Source: CAZEDM01 sp964511075 (GTDB lineage: Bacteria; Zixibacteria; MSB-5A5; RBG-16-43-9). From it: DNA of 64,000 bases. Position 1 is the first letter of the stretch. The number at the start of each line of letters is the position of its first letter. The position numbers were made by a program, and so were the translations under genes. The notes beneath the pieces are model-generated. The model was not told where the DNA came from and searched no databases. It was given only the letters and a program-made list of their open reading frames with translations. This document shows positions 8,116 to 19,400 of the stretch, one piece after another. Location: contig CAZEDM010000004.1 of NCBI GenBank assembly GCA_964511075.1, positions 186,001-250,000 of the forward strand, given 5' to 3'.

Positions 8116-11100
8116 ATGAAGAGGTGCTATATGATGATCTGCCTGAGTATTTTTTTACTGTATGGTTCCCTTTTTGCGAGTGAAGCCAGATTACTTAGGT
8201 TTCCCGATGTCTGCCGAGACAAGGTCGCTTTCAGCTACGCCGGAGATATCTATGTGGTTTCCAGAAACGGTGGTCAGGCAACTAAACTCACCAGTCACCA
8301 AGGCCTGGAGCTGTTCCCCAGATTCTCGTCTGATGGCAGACAAATCGCTTTTACCGGTCAGTATGACGGTGATATGTCAGTATACGTAATGCCGGTGGAG
8401 GGAGGCGAACCTGTAAGACTGACTTATCATCCCGGAATTCAGCAGACCAGCGAGCGTTTTGGCCCAGAGAACGTAGTTATGGGATGGCACCCGGATGGCA
8501 GGAAAATACTTTTCAGATCGCGAAAGGAGGCAAATGACTGGTGGGATGGCAGGGTTTATCTGGTTGACGTCAAAGGCGGAATCCCTGAACCGCTTCCCCT
8601 GAGAACCGCAGGATTTACCAGTTTTTCCCCGGATGGCAAGAAGGTAGCTTACTGCCCGATCTACAGGGACTTTCGCACTTGGAAAAGGTACAGGGGGGGA
8701 ATGGCTCAGGATGTCTGGATCTTCGATTTAACCAGCCTCGAGGCTGAGAAGGTCACTGACTGGGAGGGTACTGACAACATACCGATGTGGTACCACAATA
8801 AGATATATTTTAACTCCGACCGCACCGGCACCCTGAACCTCTTCAGTTATGATTTGAGCACCAAGCGGACCCGTCAGGTTACCGATTTCACGGAATATGA
8901 TGTCCGCTGGCCAAGCCTCGGTCCAGACGGCATCGCTTTTGAAAACGGCGGATATATCTATATACTCGATTTGCCTTCGGAGACTCTCCAGAGAATAGAG
9001 GTACAGCTGGCAACTGACCGCCATACGGTCAGGGCAGAATACGTGAAAGTCTCAGATAAAATCCAAGAATTCGATATCTCCCCTGAAGGCAAAAGGGTCG
9101 CATTTAGTGCACGAGGAGAGATCTTCACTGTTCCAGCCAAAGAAGGGAATACTCGAGACCTGACTAACAGCTCCGGTTCCAAGGAGATGTATCCCAGATG
9201 GTCTCCGGATGGTAAGTGGATAGCCTACGTCTCAGACAGAACCGGAGAGGAAGAGCTGTACCTAACCTCTCAGGATGGCAAGGAGGAAATCAGATTAACA
9301 ACCGATGGCCACTGCCATCGTTATGAACCAGCCTGGTCTCCGGATAGCAGAAAATTGGTTTTCTCGGATAAGGACCTTAATCTTTACTATGTGGATGTGG
9401 AGAATAAGAAACTCTTCCGGATCGACAGATCGACACGCAATGAGATACGACAGTATTCCTGGTCTCCGGACAGCAAGTATTTAGCCTACTCCAAGAGGGG
9501 AGAAAACAGAATCTCAGCCATCTATGTTTACTCCTTGGAGGATAAATATGTGCATCAGGTAACACTAGGCTTCACTAATGACTATTATCCGCTTTTCGAT
9601 CCCGAAGGCAAATACCTCTATTTCCTTTCTGAAAGGAATTTCAATCCCATCCTTAGTCAGTACGAATTCGAATTCGTGAATCGGGGTATCACCAATCTCT
9701 ATCTAATAATCCTATCGAAAGATGAGAAATCGCCCTTCGCACCAAAGAGCGATGAGGTGCAGTTGAAAGACAAGAAGGAAAAGGAGCTGGAAGGAAGCAA
9801 AGGGGATGCTGATAAGGAGAAGAAACCGGTCGAGGTCAAAATCGATTTTGATGGAATATACGAGAGAGAGGTTGCCTTTGACCTACCTGCGGGAGACCTG
9901 GGAGACATCTCAGCCATATCCGGAACAGTTTTCTATACCTTAAGTCCTATACGCGGCCTTAGGGGAAGTTTGGGAGAAAACCAGACGGACTTGCACAAGT
10001 ACGACCTGAAGGAAAAGAAAGATTACGAGTTTGCCAGTGGTATAGATGGTTACGTGATCTCCGCTCAGGGTAAGAAGATGGTTCTTAAAAAGAAGGATGA
10101 TTACTTCCTCCTGGAAACCTCCGGAGAAAAAGCCGAATTCAAGGAGAATAAGCTGGATCTATCGAAGATGGAAATGCTCCTCGACCGAGAAGCTGAGTAT
10201 AAGCAGATGTTTCAGGAGGTCTGGCGCATGCAGCGTGACTTTTTCTATGATGAGAACATGCATGGAGTGGATTGGCACAAGATGAAAGAGAGATATGAAG
10301 TACTCTTGCCCTATGTTTCCAGTCGTTTTGATCTAACCTATCTCCTGGGCGAGATGGTTGGGGAGCTATGCTGTTCGCATACCTATGTCGGAGGAGGAGA
10401 TCGGCCCCACATCCCCTCCAGTGGAATTGGCCTCCTGGGAGTTGATTTCGAGGTTGATGAAAAGAGTAACCTGATAAGGATATCTCGCATCCTCCAAGGT
10501 GAAAACTGGGATGAAGCTCTAAGGTCTCCACTTTTGGACCCGGGTATTAGTGTGAAGGCTGGAGATTACCTTCTGGCTATTAATGGAAAAGAGGTCACAG
10601 CGAAGGTGAACCCCTATTCGCTTACAGAGAACACTGTGGGTAATACCATCGAATTGACCATTAACAGTGAACCCACAATGAAAGGAGCCCGCAAGGTAAC
10701 TGTAAAGCCAATACCATCAGAGGAGATGCTGCGTTATTATAACTGGGTAGAGGAAAGACTGCATTATGTGGACTCACTATCCGGTGGCAGAATAGGTTAT
10801 CTCCATTTACCTGATATGGGTAGCTTCGGACTGGTTCGCTTTGCAAAAATGTTCTATCATCAGATCCGCAAAGAAGGTCTTATCATCGATGTGCGCTATA
10901 ATGGAGGAGGGTACGTCTCTGGGCTTATCCTGGAAAGACTCAGGAGAATAGTGGCAGCGATGGGAGCTTCGAGGACTTTCTCGGAAACCCCCATGCCCAG
11001 CGCCGGAATTCATGCGCACATGATAACTCTATTGAACGAGTTCTCCTGTTCCGATGGCGATTATTTTCCCTATTTCTTCAGCCAATACAAACTGGGTCCA

Positions 11101-11388
11101 CTTCTCGGCAAAAGGTCCTGGGGAGGTGTCATAGGGATAAGAGGTTATCGGCCACTGGTTGACGGCGGTTATTTCACGGTTCCTGAGTTCAGCATCTATA
11201 ATCTTGAAGGAAAGTGGGTAATGGAAAACATAGGCGTGGAACCAGATATTGTGGTAGAGAACACTCCTAAAAGGTTAGCTTTGGGATACGACGACCAGCT
11301 TGATAGTGCGATTAAGTACCTGAGGCAGAAGATCGAGAAAGAGCCCATGATACTCCCGCCGAAGCCCGGACCACCTGCCCCGCGTTAG
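8116..11388 (+). CDS. Tricorn-type protease (S41 family), exported
   Basis: This 1090-residue protein has the full Tricorn architecture. A signal peptide (about residues 1-21) is followed by two WD40/TolB-like beta-propellers (about 25-320 and 325-600, units such as PRWSPDGKWIAYVSDR). A Lys/Glu-rich linker at about 540-590 is followed by the C1 helical domain, a PDZ domain (about 770-860) and the S41 catalytic core. Catalytic residues known from the archaeal enzyme align as Ser754-His755 (CCSHTYVGGG), nucleophile Ser979 (FSCSDGDYF) and Glu1037 (MENIGVEPD). The enzyme should trim peptides in the periplasm or outside the cell. An AGGAGG site sits a few bases before the ATG. A sodium:solute symporter gene converges from the other strand, which could suit peptide or amino-acid use, but that link is inference. 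Confidence 0.93.
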   Translation: MKRCYMMICLSIFLLYGSLFASEARLLRFPDVCRDKVAFSYAGDIYVVSRNGGQATKLTSHQGLELFPRFSSDGRQIAFTGQYDGDMSVYVMPVEGGEPVRLTYHPGIQQTSERFGPENVVMGWHPDGRKILFRSRKEANDWWDGRVYLVDVKGGIPEPLPLRTAGFTSFSPDGKKVAYCPIYRDFRTWKRYRGGMAQDVWIFDLTSLEAEKVTDWEGTDNIPMWYHNKIYFNSDRTGTLNLFSYDLSTKRTRQVTDFTEYDVRWPSLGPDGIAFENGGYIYILDLPSETLQRIEVQLATDRHTVRAEYVKVSDKIQEFDISPEGKRVAFSARGEIFTVPAKEGNTRDLTNSSGSKEMYPRWSPDGKWIAYVSDRTGEEELYLTSQDGKEEIRLTTDGHCHRYEPAWSPDSRKLVFSDKDLNLYYVDVENKKLFRIDRSTRNEIRQYSWSPDSKYLAYSKRGENRISAIYVYSLEDKYVHQVTLGFTNDYYPLFDPEGKYLYFLSERNFNPILSQYEFEFVNRGITNLYLIILSKDEKSPFAPKSDEVQLKDKKEKELEGSKGDADKEKKPVEVKIDFDGIYEREVAFDLPAGDLGDISAISGTVFYTLSPIRGLRGSLGENQTDLHKYDLKEKKDYEFASGIDGYVISAQGKKMVLKKKDDYFLLETSGEKAEFKENKLDLSKMEMLLDREAEYKQMFQEVWRMQRDFFYDENMHGVDWHKMKERYEVLLPYVSSRFDLTYLLGEMVGELCCSHTYVGGGDRPHIPSSGIGLLGVDFEVDEKSNLIRISRILQGENWDEALRSPLLDPGISVKAGDYLLAINGKEVTAKVNPYSLTENTVGNTIELTINSEPTMKGARKVTVKPIPSEEMLRYYNWVEERLHYVDSLSGGRIGYLHLPDMGSFGLVRFAKMFYHQIRKEGLIIDVRYNGGGYVSGLILERLRRIVAAMGASRTFSETPMPSAGIHAHMITLLNEFSCSDGDYFPYFFSQYKLGPLLGKRSWGGVIGIRGYRPLVDGGYFTVPEFSIYNLEGKWVMENIGVEPDIVVENTPKRLALGYDDQLDSAIKYLRQKIEKEPMILPPKPGPPAPR

Positions 11389-11528
11389 TTTCCCCAACTC
11401 CTTTTTGCTAACCCCACACCCAGTATCCTTTTGGAGCGGAGTGGAAAAAGCCTGATGCCAGGTTGATTCTATTACTGAATTTGGGTAATGAAACCTATGG
11501 TAGATTCTATCCTATTTACTTTTGACCT

Positions 11529-12914
11529 TTAAAAAAATTGTTTCCATTTCCTCTCCTCAGGCGCAGGGGTTAGATAGCTGACAATAACCAGGCATAAAAG
11601 GGATAATATCAGAGGCGGATAAACCGTGGGAACTCCCCAGGGATTGCCTAGAGCCTTCCACAGAATAGTAGTTATCATCCCAGCTCCGATGGAGGTAACT
11701 CCTCCGGCTGCAGTTGCCCTTTTCCAGAAAAAGGCTGCCATAACCGCCGGGGTAATTCCTACCCCGTACACGGTATATGCGTAGATCGCCATCTCCAGGA
11801 CCGTGGTGAAGAACCTCACCTGCACGAATGCGATTATACCAAGGAGTATCACCACTACGCGCGAGTAAAGCACTATCTTCCTCTGAGAGGCCTCGGGATT
11901 TATGAATCTCTGATAGATATCCCTGATGATGTTCGTGGAGGGAACCAGGAGGAAGGAATCGGCAGTGGAAATGATAATAGCGACGATAGCAGCCAACATT
12001 AGGCACCCGATGATCAAAGGTAACCCGAATCGAGCAGAGTATAGCATCACCATCTCCGGCTCGATGCCGGTAAAAATGGCGCTGCCCACAATAGCCAAAA
12101 TCACAATGGCTGTTTCCAGCGCTATAGTTCCAAAGACCCATCCCAGCACTGCCCTTTTAGCGGTATTTTCATCCTTGGCTGAGAAAAATCTCTGATACAT
12201 ATTCGATTCGCCTAAAAGCAGAAGCATAGTAGGCAAGGAGTACCCCAGGGCCTCAAAAAGGGACATATCCCCCAGGATCTGAAAGTGCTCCTTTGGCAGC
12301 GTATTAAGGATTGAGTTCCAACCACCGGCATTCTTTATAAGAAAGGGGAGCGCAAGACCTATTCCCAAAATCATCACGATCCCATTGAACACGTCAGTAT
12401 AGGCAACGGAGATCATCCCAGCTAAAACCGTATATCCGATCACAAACACAGCTGTTATGATTATTCCCTGATCCACAGATATCCCTGTCACAATATTCAG
12501 AACCATTCCTCCCGCTCTAAACTGATAACTGGCAATAGCAGTATAGGCAATTATGGTTGTAACGGCCCCCAGGACCCTGGCGTATTGGTTATATCTTGCC
12601 TCCAGTATATCCGGGACAGTGTATTGAGCAAATCTCCTGGCCCTGCCAGCCACCAGATAGAGAATCACAATTGCCACCCAGACTCCGGCGTCGAACCACA
12701 AAGCCGGAAAACCTCTTCTGTACGCCAATCCTGCTCCAGCGATAATGCTTCCCGAACCGATCCAGGTGGCCAGGAGGGTTCCCACCAGGATCTTGGCTGA
12801 GAGCCTTCTGCCCGCCACCATAAAATCGGCTTGGGTCTTAACCAGCCTGCTTCGATAAGCTCCAACTGCGGTTAGAAAAAGAAGATAGGCTAAAATGAAC
12901 CAGAAGTATGTCAT
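11529..12914 (-). CDS. Sodium:solute symporter family (SSS) transporter
   Basis: This 461-residue polytopic membrane protein has about 12-13 hydrophobic helices. It carries SSS-family marks: an N-terminal YLLFLTAVGAYRSR, the GRRLSAKILVGTLLATWIGSG region around residues 36-56, an AIASYQFRAGG helix, and IISTADSFLLVPSTNI near 310-325. The last is the conserved segment containing Na2-site serines. It should couple inward sodium flow to uptake of a small organic solute (sugar, amino acid or proline-like); the substrate cannot be read from sequence. There is no clear Shine-Dalgarno site; instead a perfect 16-bp palindrome sits 9 bases before the start. It converges with the Tricorn protease gene. 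Confidence 0.88.
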   Translation of the reverse strand: MTYFWFILAYLLFLTAVGAYRSRLVKTQADFMVAGRRLSAKILVGTLLATWIGSGSIIAGAGLAYRRGFPALWFDAGVWVAIVILYLVAGRARRFAQYTVPDILEARYNQYARVLGAVTTIIAYTAIASYQFRAGGMVLNIVTGISVDQGIIITAVFVIGYTVLAGMISVAYTDVFNGIVMILGIGLALPFLIKNAGGWNSILNTLPKEHFQILGDMSLFEALGYSLPTMLLLLGESNMYQRFFSAKDENTAKRAVLGWVFGTIALETAIVILAIVGSAIFTGIEPEMVMLYSARFGLPLIIGCLMLAAIVAIIISTADSFLLVPSTNIIRDIYQRFINPEASQRKIVLYSRVVVILLGIIAFVQVRFFTTVLEMAIYAYTVYGVGITPAVMAAFFWKRATAAGGVTSIGAGMITTILWKALGNPWGVPTVYPPLILSLLCLVIVSYLTPAPEERKWKQFF

Positions 12915-12923
12915 CTGTAATAG

Positions 12924-12939
12924 CTCAGTTTAAACTGAG
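12924..12939. promoter_or_regulatory. Perfect 16-bp palindrome just upstream of the symporter start
   Basis: The sequence ctcagtttaaactgag is a perfect dyad located 9 bases before the symporter ATG on the minus strand, where a ribosome-binding site would be expected. It could be a repressor operator or an RNA hairpin controlling translation. No known operator is recognised. Confidence 0.35.
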
Positions 12940-13487
12940 GACATAAAAAATATTTAAGATAACGAAAAGCAAGGAGAAAGATCTCAATTGACCATTAAAA
13001 CCTAAAAAAGTTTTTTGACGAATCAAAGGCAGGGTGAATTGCGACATGTAGTCATTAAAAACAATAGAAGTCTTTGGTTAACCATCAAGTACTAATAATT
13101 TAAGTACCTTGAAAAGTCAGTACGTCCCCTCCTGAACGAGTTTAGAACTTTTCTCGTCCAGAATCCCAGTTCGTCGTTATCAATATAGGGACTATTTGTA
13201 TTCAGACAAGAAAAAAATCGCGCTTTGTTAGGAGTGAAGAAATCTTAAAATAATTCTTGACAACGTTGAATAAATGTCCAATATGTATCATATAAACAGA
13301 ATTATCTTGTGAAAAATAGGGTGGTCAGGAGGGTAATCAGAAAAGAATCGTTTCGCAAAAAATACTCAATCGGTTCTTCCTGGTAATGTGCACTAATTAA
13401 GAGGCAATCAATTATATATTATCAATTAATCATCCTTAGAACATACGGATACCATTATACAGATAGACGATAATCACAAGAAATCAA
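12940..13487. other. Long A+T-rich gap before the Tc toxin genes
   Basis: No gene is seen in these 548 bases. They hold the dispersed repeat at 13121-13152 and presumably the promoter of the Tc locus. A TTGACA box at 13257-13262 has only a poor partner (aatatg after 17 bases), so no promoter is claimed. The ATG at 13488 lacks a good Shine-Dalgarno site. Confidence 0.4.
13121..13152. repeat. Dispersed repeat copy (acgtcccc...cgagtttagaact)
   Basis: This copy reads tacgtcccctcctg then aacgagtttagaacttt. It pairs with copies at 7568-7600 and 5452-5476. All lie outside the preferred coding regions of this part of the window. Confidence 0.5.
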
Positions 13488-16400
13488 ATGAACAAAGAGG
13501 CAGAAAATAAAAAAGAATCTTCTCAATTCCTAAAAATAGATAGGGGTAAAACTAAATCCAATGCAATTGAAGTTCCATCTATCTCTTTACCCAAAGGCGG
13601 GGGTGCCATTAAAGGAATTGACGAGAAGTTCTCAGTGAATGCCGTAAATGGCACAGCTTCTTTCTCCATTCCTATTCCTTTTTCTCCTGCCCGGGGTGCT
13701 TCACCTCAATTAAGTTTAACGTATAATTCCGGTGCGGGGAATGGCGTTTTTGGCTCGGGCTGGGACATAGGTTTACCATCCATTAAGCGTAAAACCGATA
13801 AAGAGCTTCCTAAATACTTAGATATTATTGATTCAGATACCTACCTTTTCTCAGAAGCAGAAGACCTTGTAGCCGAGTTTAGAAAAGAAGCTAACGGCAC
13901 TTTTAGTAAAGATGCAGATGATAATTATATTATTAATGAGAAAGACTCTCCTGATGGTTTGTTCACCATTAGGTTCTACAAGCCCAGAATTGAAGGTTTA
14001 TTTGCCCGGATTGAGAGATGGACTCATAAAACTACAGGTGAGATTAAATGGAGAGTTATCACCAAAGAAAATGTAACAACCTTATTTGGTTGGAGCGCCG
14101 CCTCAAGAATCTCCAACCCAAAAGATGCCAACAAAATATTTGAATGGCTGCCAGAATTCGTCTTCGATGACAAAGGTAATTGCTCCCAATATATTTACAA
14201 GAAAGAGGATGATGCAGGCTTTGACAACTCAGTTATACATAATCGTAACCGCTTTGAGAATGGGAAGATCACCTATACCAATTTATATTTAGAAAAGGTT
14301 TTGTATGGTAATAAAACCCCATACAAAAATTTTAATGACCCCTTCCCTGCTGAAACAGATTACTTTTTCCAAACGATATTTGACTATGGTGAATACAACA
14401 CAAATGCGCCTTACGATAAAATAAACACCTGGAACTTTAGAAAAGACGCCTTCTCAGAATATAAAGCGGGTTTTGAAATCCGCACTACCCGGTTGTGTAA
14501 AAGGATCTTAATTTTTCATTATTTCAATGAATTGCCTGGAGGTTCGGCTCTGGTAAAATCCTTAAATTTTGAATACGATACTTCAACAGAGAAATGTTTC
14601 ACCTTCCTGAAATCCATTACCATATTTGGATATATTAAAAAGCCGGATGAAACATATTCGCATAAAAACCTCCCCCCCCTTGAATTTGAATATCAAGGGC
14701 ATGACTGGAATAAAGATATAAAAACAATCGCTTCCGAAGAGTTGATACATGCCCCCATAGGCTTGGACGAATCTGAATATCTATTTACCGATTTATTCAA
14801 TGAAGGTCTTTCAGGCATTCTGACAGAACAAGGCTGGGGTTGGTTTTACAAACATAATTTAGGCAATGGCAAATTTGAAGAGGCAAAATTAGTTTCACCC
14901 AAACCCTCCTTTGCTGGCGTTGGTTCACAGCTACAGTTGATGGATTTAGATGCGGATGGATGTAAGCAGCTAGTAAATCTTAACAATGAACCCAAGGGTT
15001 ACTTCGAGTTAAGCGACGAAGAGGAGTGGCAGGCTTACCGAACTTTTGAAAATCTGCCTAACATCAATATGGGAGATACAAATTCCCGCATGCTTGATCT
15101 TAATGGGGATGGCAAACCAGAGGTCTTAATTACAGAAGAGGATCATGTATTTACCTGGTACGAGTCGGCGGGGAGAAAAGGATTTGAAAGCGCTCACAAG
15201 ACGGTAAAACATTTCGATGAAGAGGCCGGTCCACATATCGTATTTGCCGACTCCAAACAAACGATTTTTCTGGCAGATATGTCAGGTGATGGTTTAACGG
15301 ATATTGTTCGAATTCGCAACGGAGAAGTATGCTACTGGCCTAACCTAGGTTATGGAAAATTCGGGGAAAAAGTAACTATGGATAATGCCCCAATTTTTGA
15401 CCATCCCGATTCATTTAATCCCTCTTATTTGAGATTGGCAGACGTAGACGGCTCCGGCACAACCGACATCATTTATTTAGGGGAAAATAAGTTTACCTGC
15501 TGGACGAATTTAAGTGGAAATGTCTTCAGCACCACTCCCTTTGAAATAGAAGCCTTCCCTGAAATACATGATCGGGCAAGAGTCGTGGTTACCGATTTCC
15601 TCGGCAACGGTGTAGCCTGTATAGTTTGGTCAAGCCGGCTTTCGAAAGACGCCCCTGCACCTTTGCGGTACATCGACCTGATGAACAGCAAGAAACCGCA
15701 CATCATGGTTTCTTACAAAAACAATCTCGGCAAAGAAGTTTCATTTGAATATACCCCCTCCACTAAATTTTACATTGAAGATAAGCTTGCAGGCAAAGCA
15801 TGGGTTACCAAACTACATTTTCCTGTTCACTGCATCTCAAAAACCAAGACCAGAGACAGGATTTCGGGTTACCGTTTCGTCAGCTCTTACAAATATCATC
15901 ACGGCTATTACGACCATGCTGAAAAAGAATTCAGAGGCTTTGGCATGGTGGAACAAACAGATACCGAGCATTTCGACCACTGGGTAAAAGGAAACGCCAA
16001 CAATATTGTTGACCGGGAACTGCACCAGGAACCAGTAGTTACCAAAAGCTGGTTTCATACCGGAGCATTCTTAAGCAGAGAAAATATACTCAACCAGTTC
16101 GCCCGTGAATACTGGTATGAAGAGATGGAAAGGCTGGGCTTTCCAGTAGTGAACCATGAAGTGCCATTACCCGATGCACGGCTTATCTCTGCCCCGGGAT
16201 TAGACGCACCCATCATTGATCACCTCAGCGCACAGGAATGGCGGGAAGCCTTGAGGGCTTGCAAAAGTATGTCTTTACGCTCGGAAGTATTTGCCCATGA
16301 TGCCCCATTATCTGGAGCAACCCCTGATCAAATTAAAAAACAACTGACTCCCTTTTCCGTTGCCACGCATAATTGCATCATTGAACTATTGCAACCAAAA

Positions 16401-19400
16401 GGGCAAAACAAACACGCCATTTTTCTTGTAAAAGAAAGCGAAGCCATCACCTACAGCTACGAGAGGAATACAGAAGACCCCCGCATTGCCCATAATCTTA
16501 ATATTAAATTGGATGAATATGGAAATGTATTAGAATCAGCCTCGGTGGTTTACTCGAGAATGATCGCTGATATATCTTTGCCCATAGAAACACAAGAAGC
16601 CCAGAGCAAAACGCTGATCACTTATGAACAGAATAAATTCACTAGTAATGATATAGATACTGATAATGAATACCGCCTGAGACTGCCTTCAGAAGTAAAA
16701 ACCTACGAACTGAAAGGTGTTTCAAAAACAACCCCTTTATACACAGTGGGTGATTTTGGAAACATTTTATCTTCTGCTAATGATGTACCCTATCATCAAA
16801 CAGAAGCCAATCCCACACCCGGAACTTCCCAAAAAAGATTAATAGAGCACATGCGAAACGTCTATTATAAAAATGACCTCTCTGGCGCTTTAGCTTTACA
16901 TCAATTAGAATCAAAGGGACTTCCTTTTGAAAGCTATCAGCTGGCTTACACGCCTGTACTTACTGACGATATTTTTGGCGCCAAGGTAAATACAGCCCTG
17001 ATGCTGGAGGGTAAATTCACCCACAGCGAAGGCGATGATAACTGGTGGATTGGTTCGGGCACAACGCAGTTCATAGAGGGAACAGAAACAGCAATCGATG
17101 CCCGAAATCGCTTTTATGTTCCCATTTCCTATACCGATCCCTATGGAGCTAAAACAAAGGTGAGGTATTATAAAGACTATTTCCTTTTTATTGAAGAAAT
17201 AGAGGATGCCTTAGGCAATAGGTCAAAGGCAGAATCTTTTAACCTCCGCACTCTTTCACCCCAGCGAATGAAAGATGCAAACAATAATCTCTCAGAAGCC
17301 ATAACAGATGAATTAGGCTATGTGAAAGCAATGGCTGTTTTTGGGAAAGGAAATGAAGCAGATGACTTATCAGGGATAAATGAATATACTACTGCTGCTG
17401 AAAAAACTCAAATTATAAACTTTTTTAACGCCTCTGACTCTGTTCAATTAACTAACTTAGGGAAAAACTTGTTACAGCATGCCACAGCAAGATTTCTCTA
17501 TGACTTTGAGGCATATAATGCTTCTGGAAAACCTGTGGTAGTCGCCTCCATTGTCCGGGAAGAGCATTTTCAGAAAAACAACAACTCGCCTATTCAGCTC
17601 AGCTTTGAATATTCCAACGGGCTTGGACAGGTAGTGATGAAAAAAGTGCAGGCGGAGCCCGGACTTGCCAACCAAGTGACAGTCAATCCTGATGACACCT
17701 ATACCATTTCCGAAATTGACACCGCCACTCTCGTTCCAAAACAGCTTCGCTGGATAGGAAACGGCAGAACGGTACTGAATAACAAAGGCAATGCCGTAAA
17801 ACAATACGAACCGTATTTCTCCACAACGCCTAGATACGAAGACCTGAAAGAATTGGTAGAAACAGGCGTTACGCCCATCATATATTACGATGCACTCGGA
17901 CGTTTGATAAAAACTGAAATGCCAGATGGGACTTTGTCCCGTACAGAATTTGATTCGTGGAAGCAAGCCTTTTATGATCCTAATGATACCATCTTAGAAT
18001 CTTCCTGGTACAACAACCGAACTAACCGCCTGATAGATGCCAAACTGATTGAAGCAGGCAAAGACCCCGGTAGAGAGAAATTAGCTGCCGATAAAGCCGC
18101 CAAACATGCCAATACGCCCAACGTCCAGCACTTTGACACTTTGGGCAGACCTGTCTTGTCCATTGATCATAATAAGAACCTGAGTACAGATGCAGATGAA
18201 TTTTACCGTACCAAAGCAAAATTAGACATTGAAGGCAATCTGAGAAATGTGACCGATGCTCGTGGCAATGTGGTGATGCAATACAAATATGATATGCTGG
18301 GCAATAAAGTATATCAAAACAGTATGGATGCCGGACAGCGCTGGTTGCTGACCAATATCCTGGGCAACCCGCTGCGCACCTGGGACGAACGCAATCATGA
18401 GTTCCAATATTTCTATGACATCCTGCATCGTCCTACGCACAGCAAAGTGATAGGCGGCGATGGCGCAGCCCCTTTGGACAATGTCTTTGATAGAGTTTTT
18501 TACGGAGAAACAGCACCCAACCCTGAACCGAAAAACCTTAAAGGAAGGATTGTAAAACATTACGATACCGGCGGACTAATAGAAACACCTGAATACGACT
18601 TCAAAGGTCAGCCTTTATCAACTACCCGAAAATTATTTAAAAATTACAATTACAACAATGTAGCCAACTGGATAGATGCTAACTTAGTAAATGATTTAGA
18701 AACAGAGGAATTTACCTTCTTCACTGAAACGGATGCCCTCGGCAGAATTACCAAGCAAACCGCTCCGGATGGGAGTATCATTACACCTTCATATAACGAA
18801 GCCGGTTTGCTTAATGCTGAAATTGTAAAACATCCTCATCTTGCCAGCCCCTCTGCCTATATTAAAGATATCGATTACAACGAAAAAGGACAGCGCAATA
18901 AAATCATCTATGGAAACGGTGTCATCACCAAGTTTGATTACGATAAAGAAACCTTCCGGCTTCTCCATTTAGAGACCAAAAGGCAAAACAACGATCCCTT
19001 GCAGGATTTGTATTATACCTATGATCCGGTAAGTAATATCACTCACATAGAAGATAAAAATATTCCGGTCGCATTTTTTGATAACCAAAAAATCACCGGA
19101 GTTTCGACCAACACCTACGATGCCCTCTACCGTCTGGTGGAAGCCACAGGCAGAGAAAACAATTCTGCTTTGATTCTTGACAGCAAAGACAACTGGATCG
19201 ATGCTGCTTTTATGCACAACATAAACCCTGGCGGCCCGATGGCTGTGCGGACCTATACACAAAGTTATCAATATGACGCCGTGGGCAACATCCTACAAAT
19301 GCGGCATCAGGCAGCCGGGAACAACTGGACAAGAGATTACAACTACCAGACAGCGAATAACCGATTAATCAGTACACAGGTTGGGGCCCATACCTACACC

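Noticed and set aside
13257..13292. TTGACA box upstream of the Tc genes as a sigma-70 promoter
   Set aside because: The best -10 at proper spacing is poor (aatatg), and the box lies over 200 bp from the start codon, so it cannot be supported.
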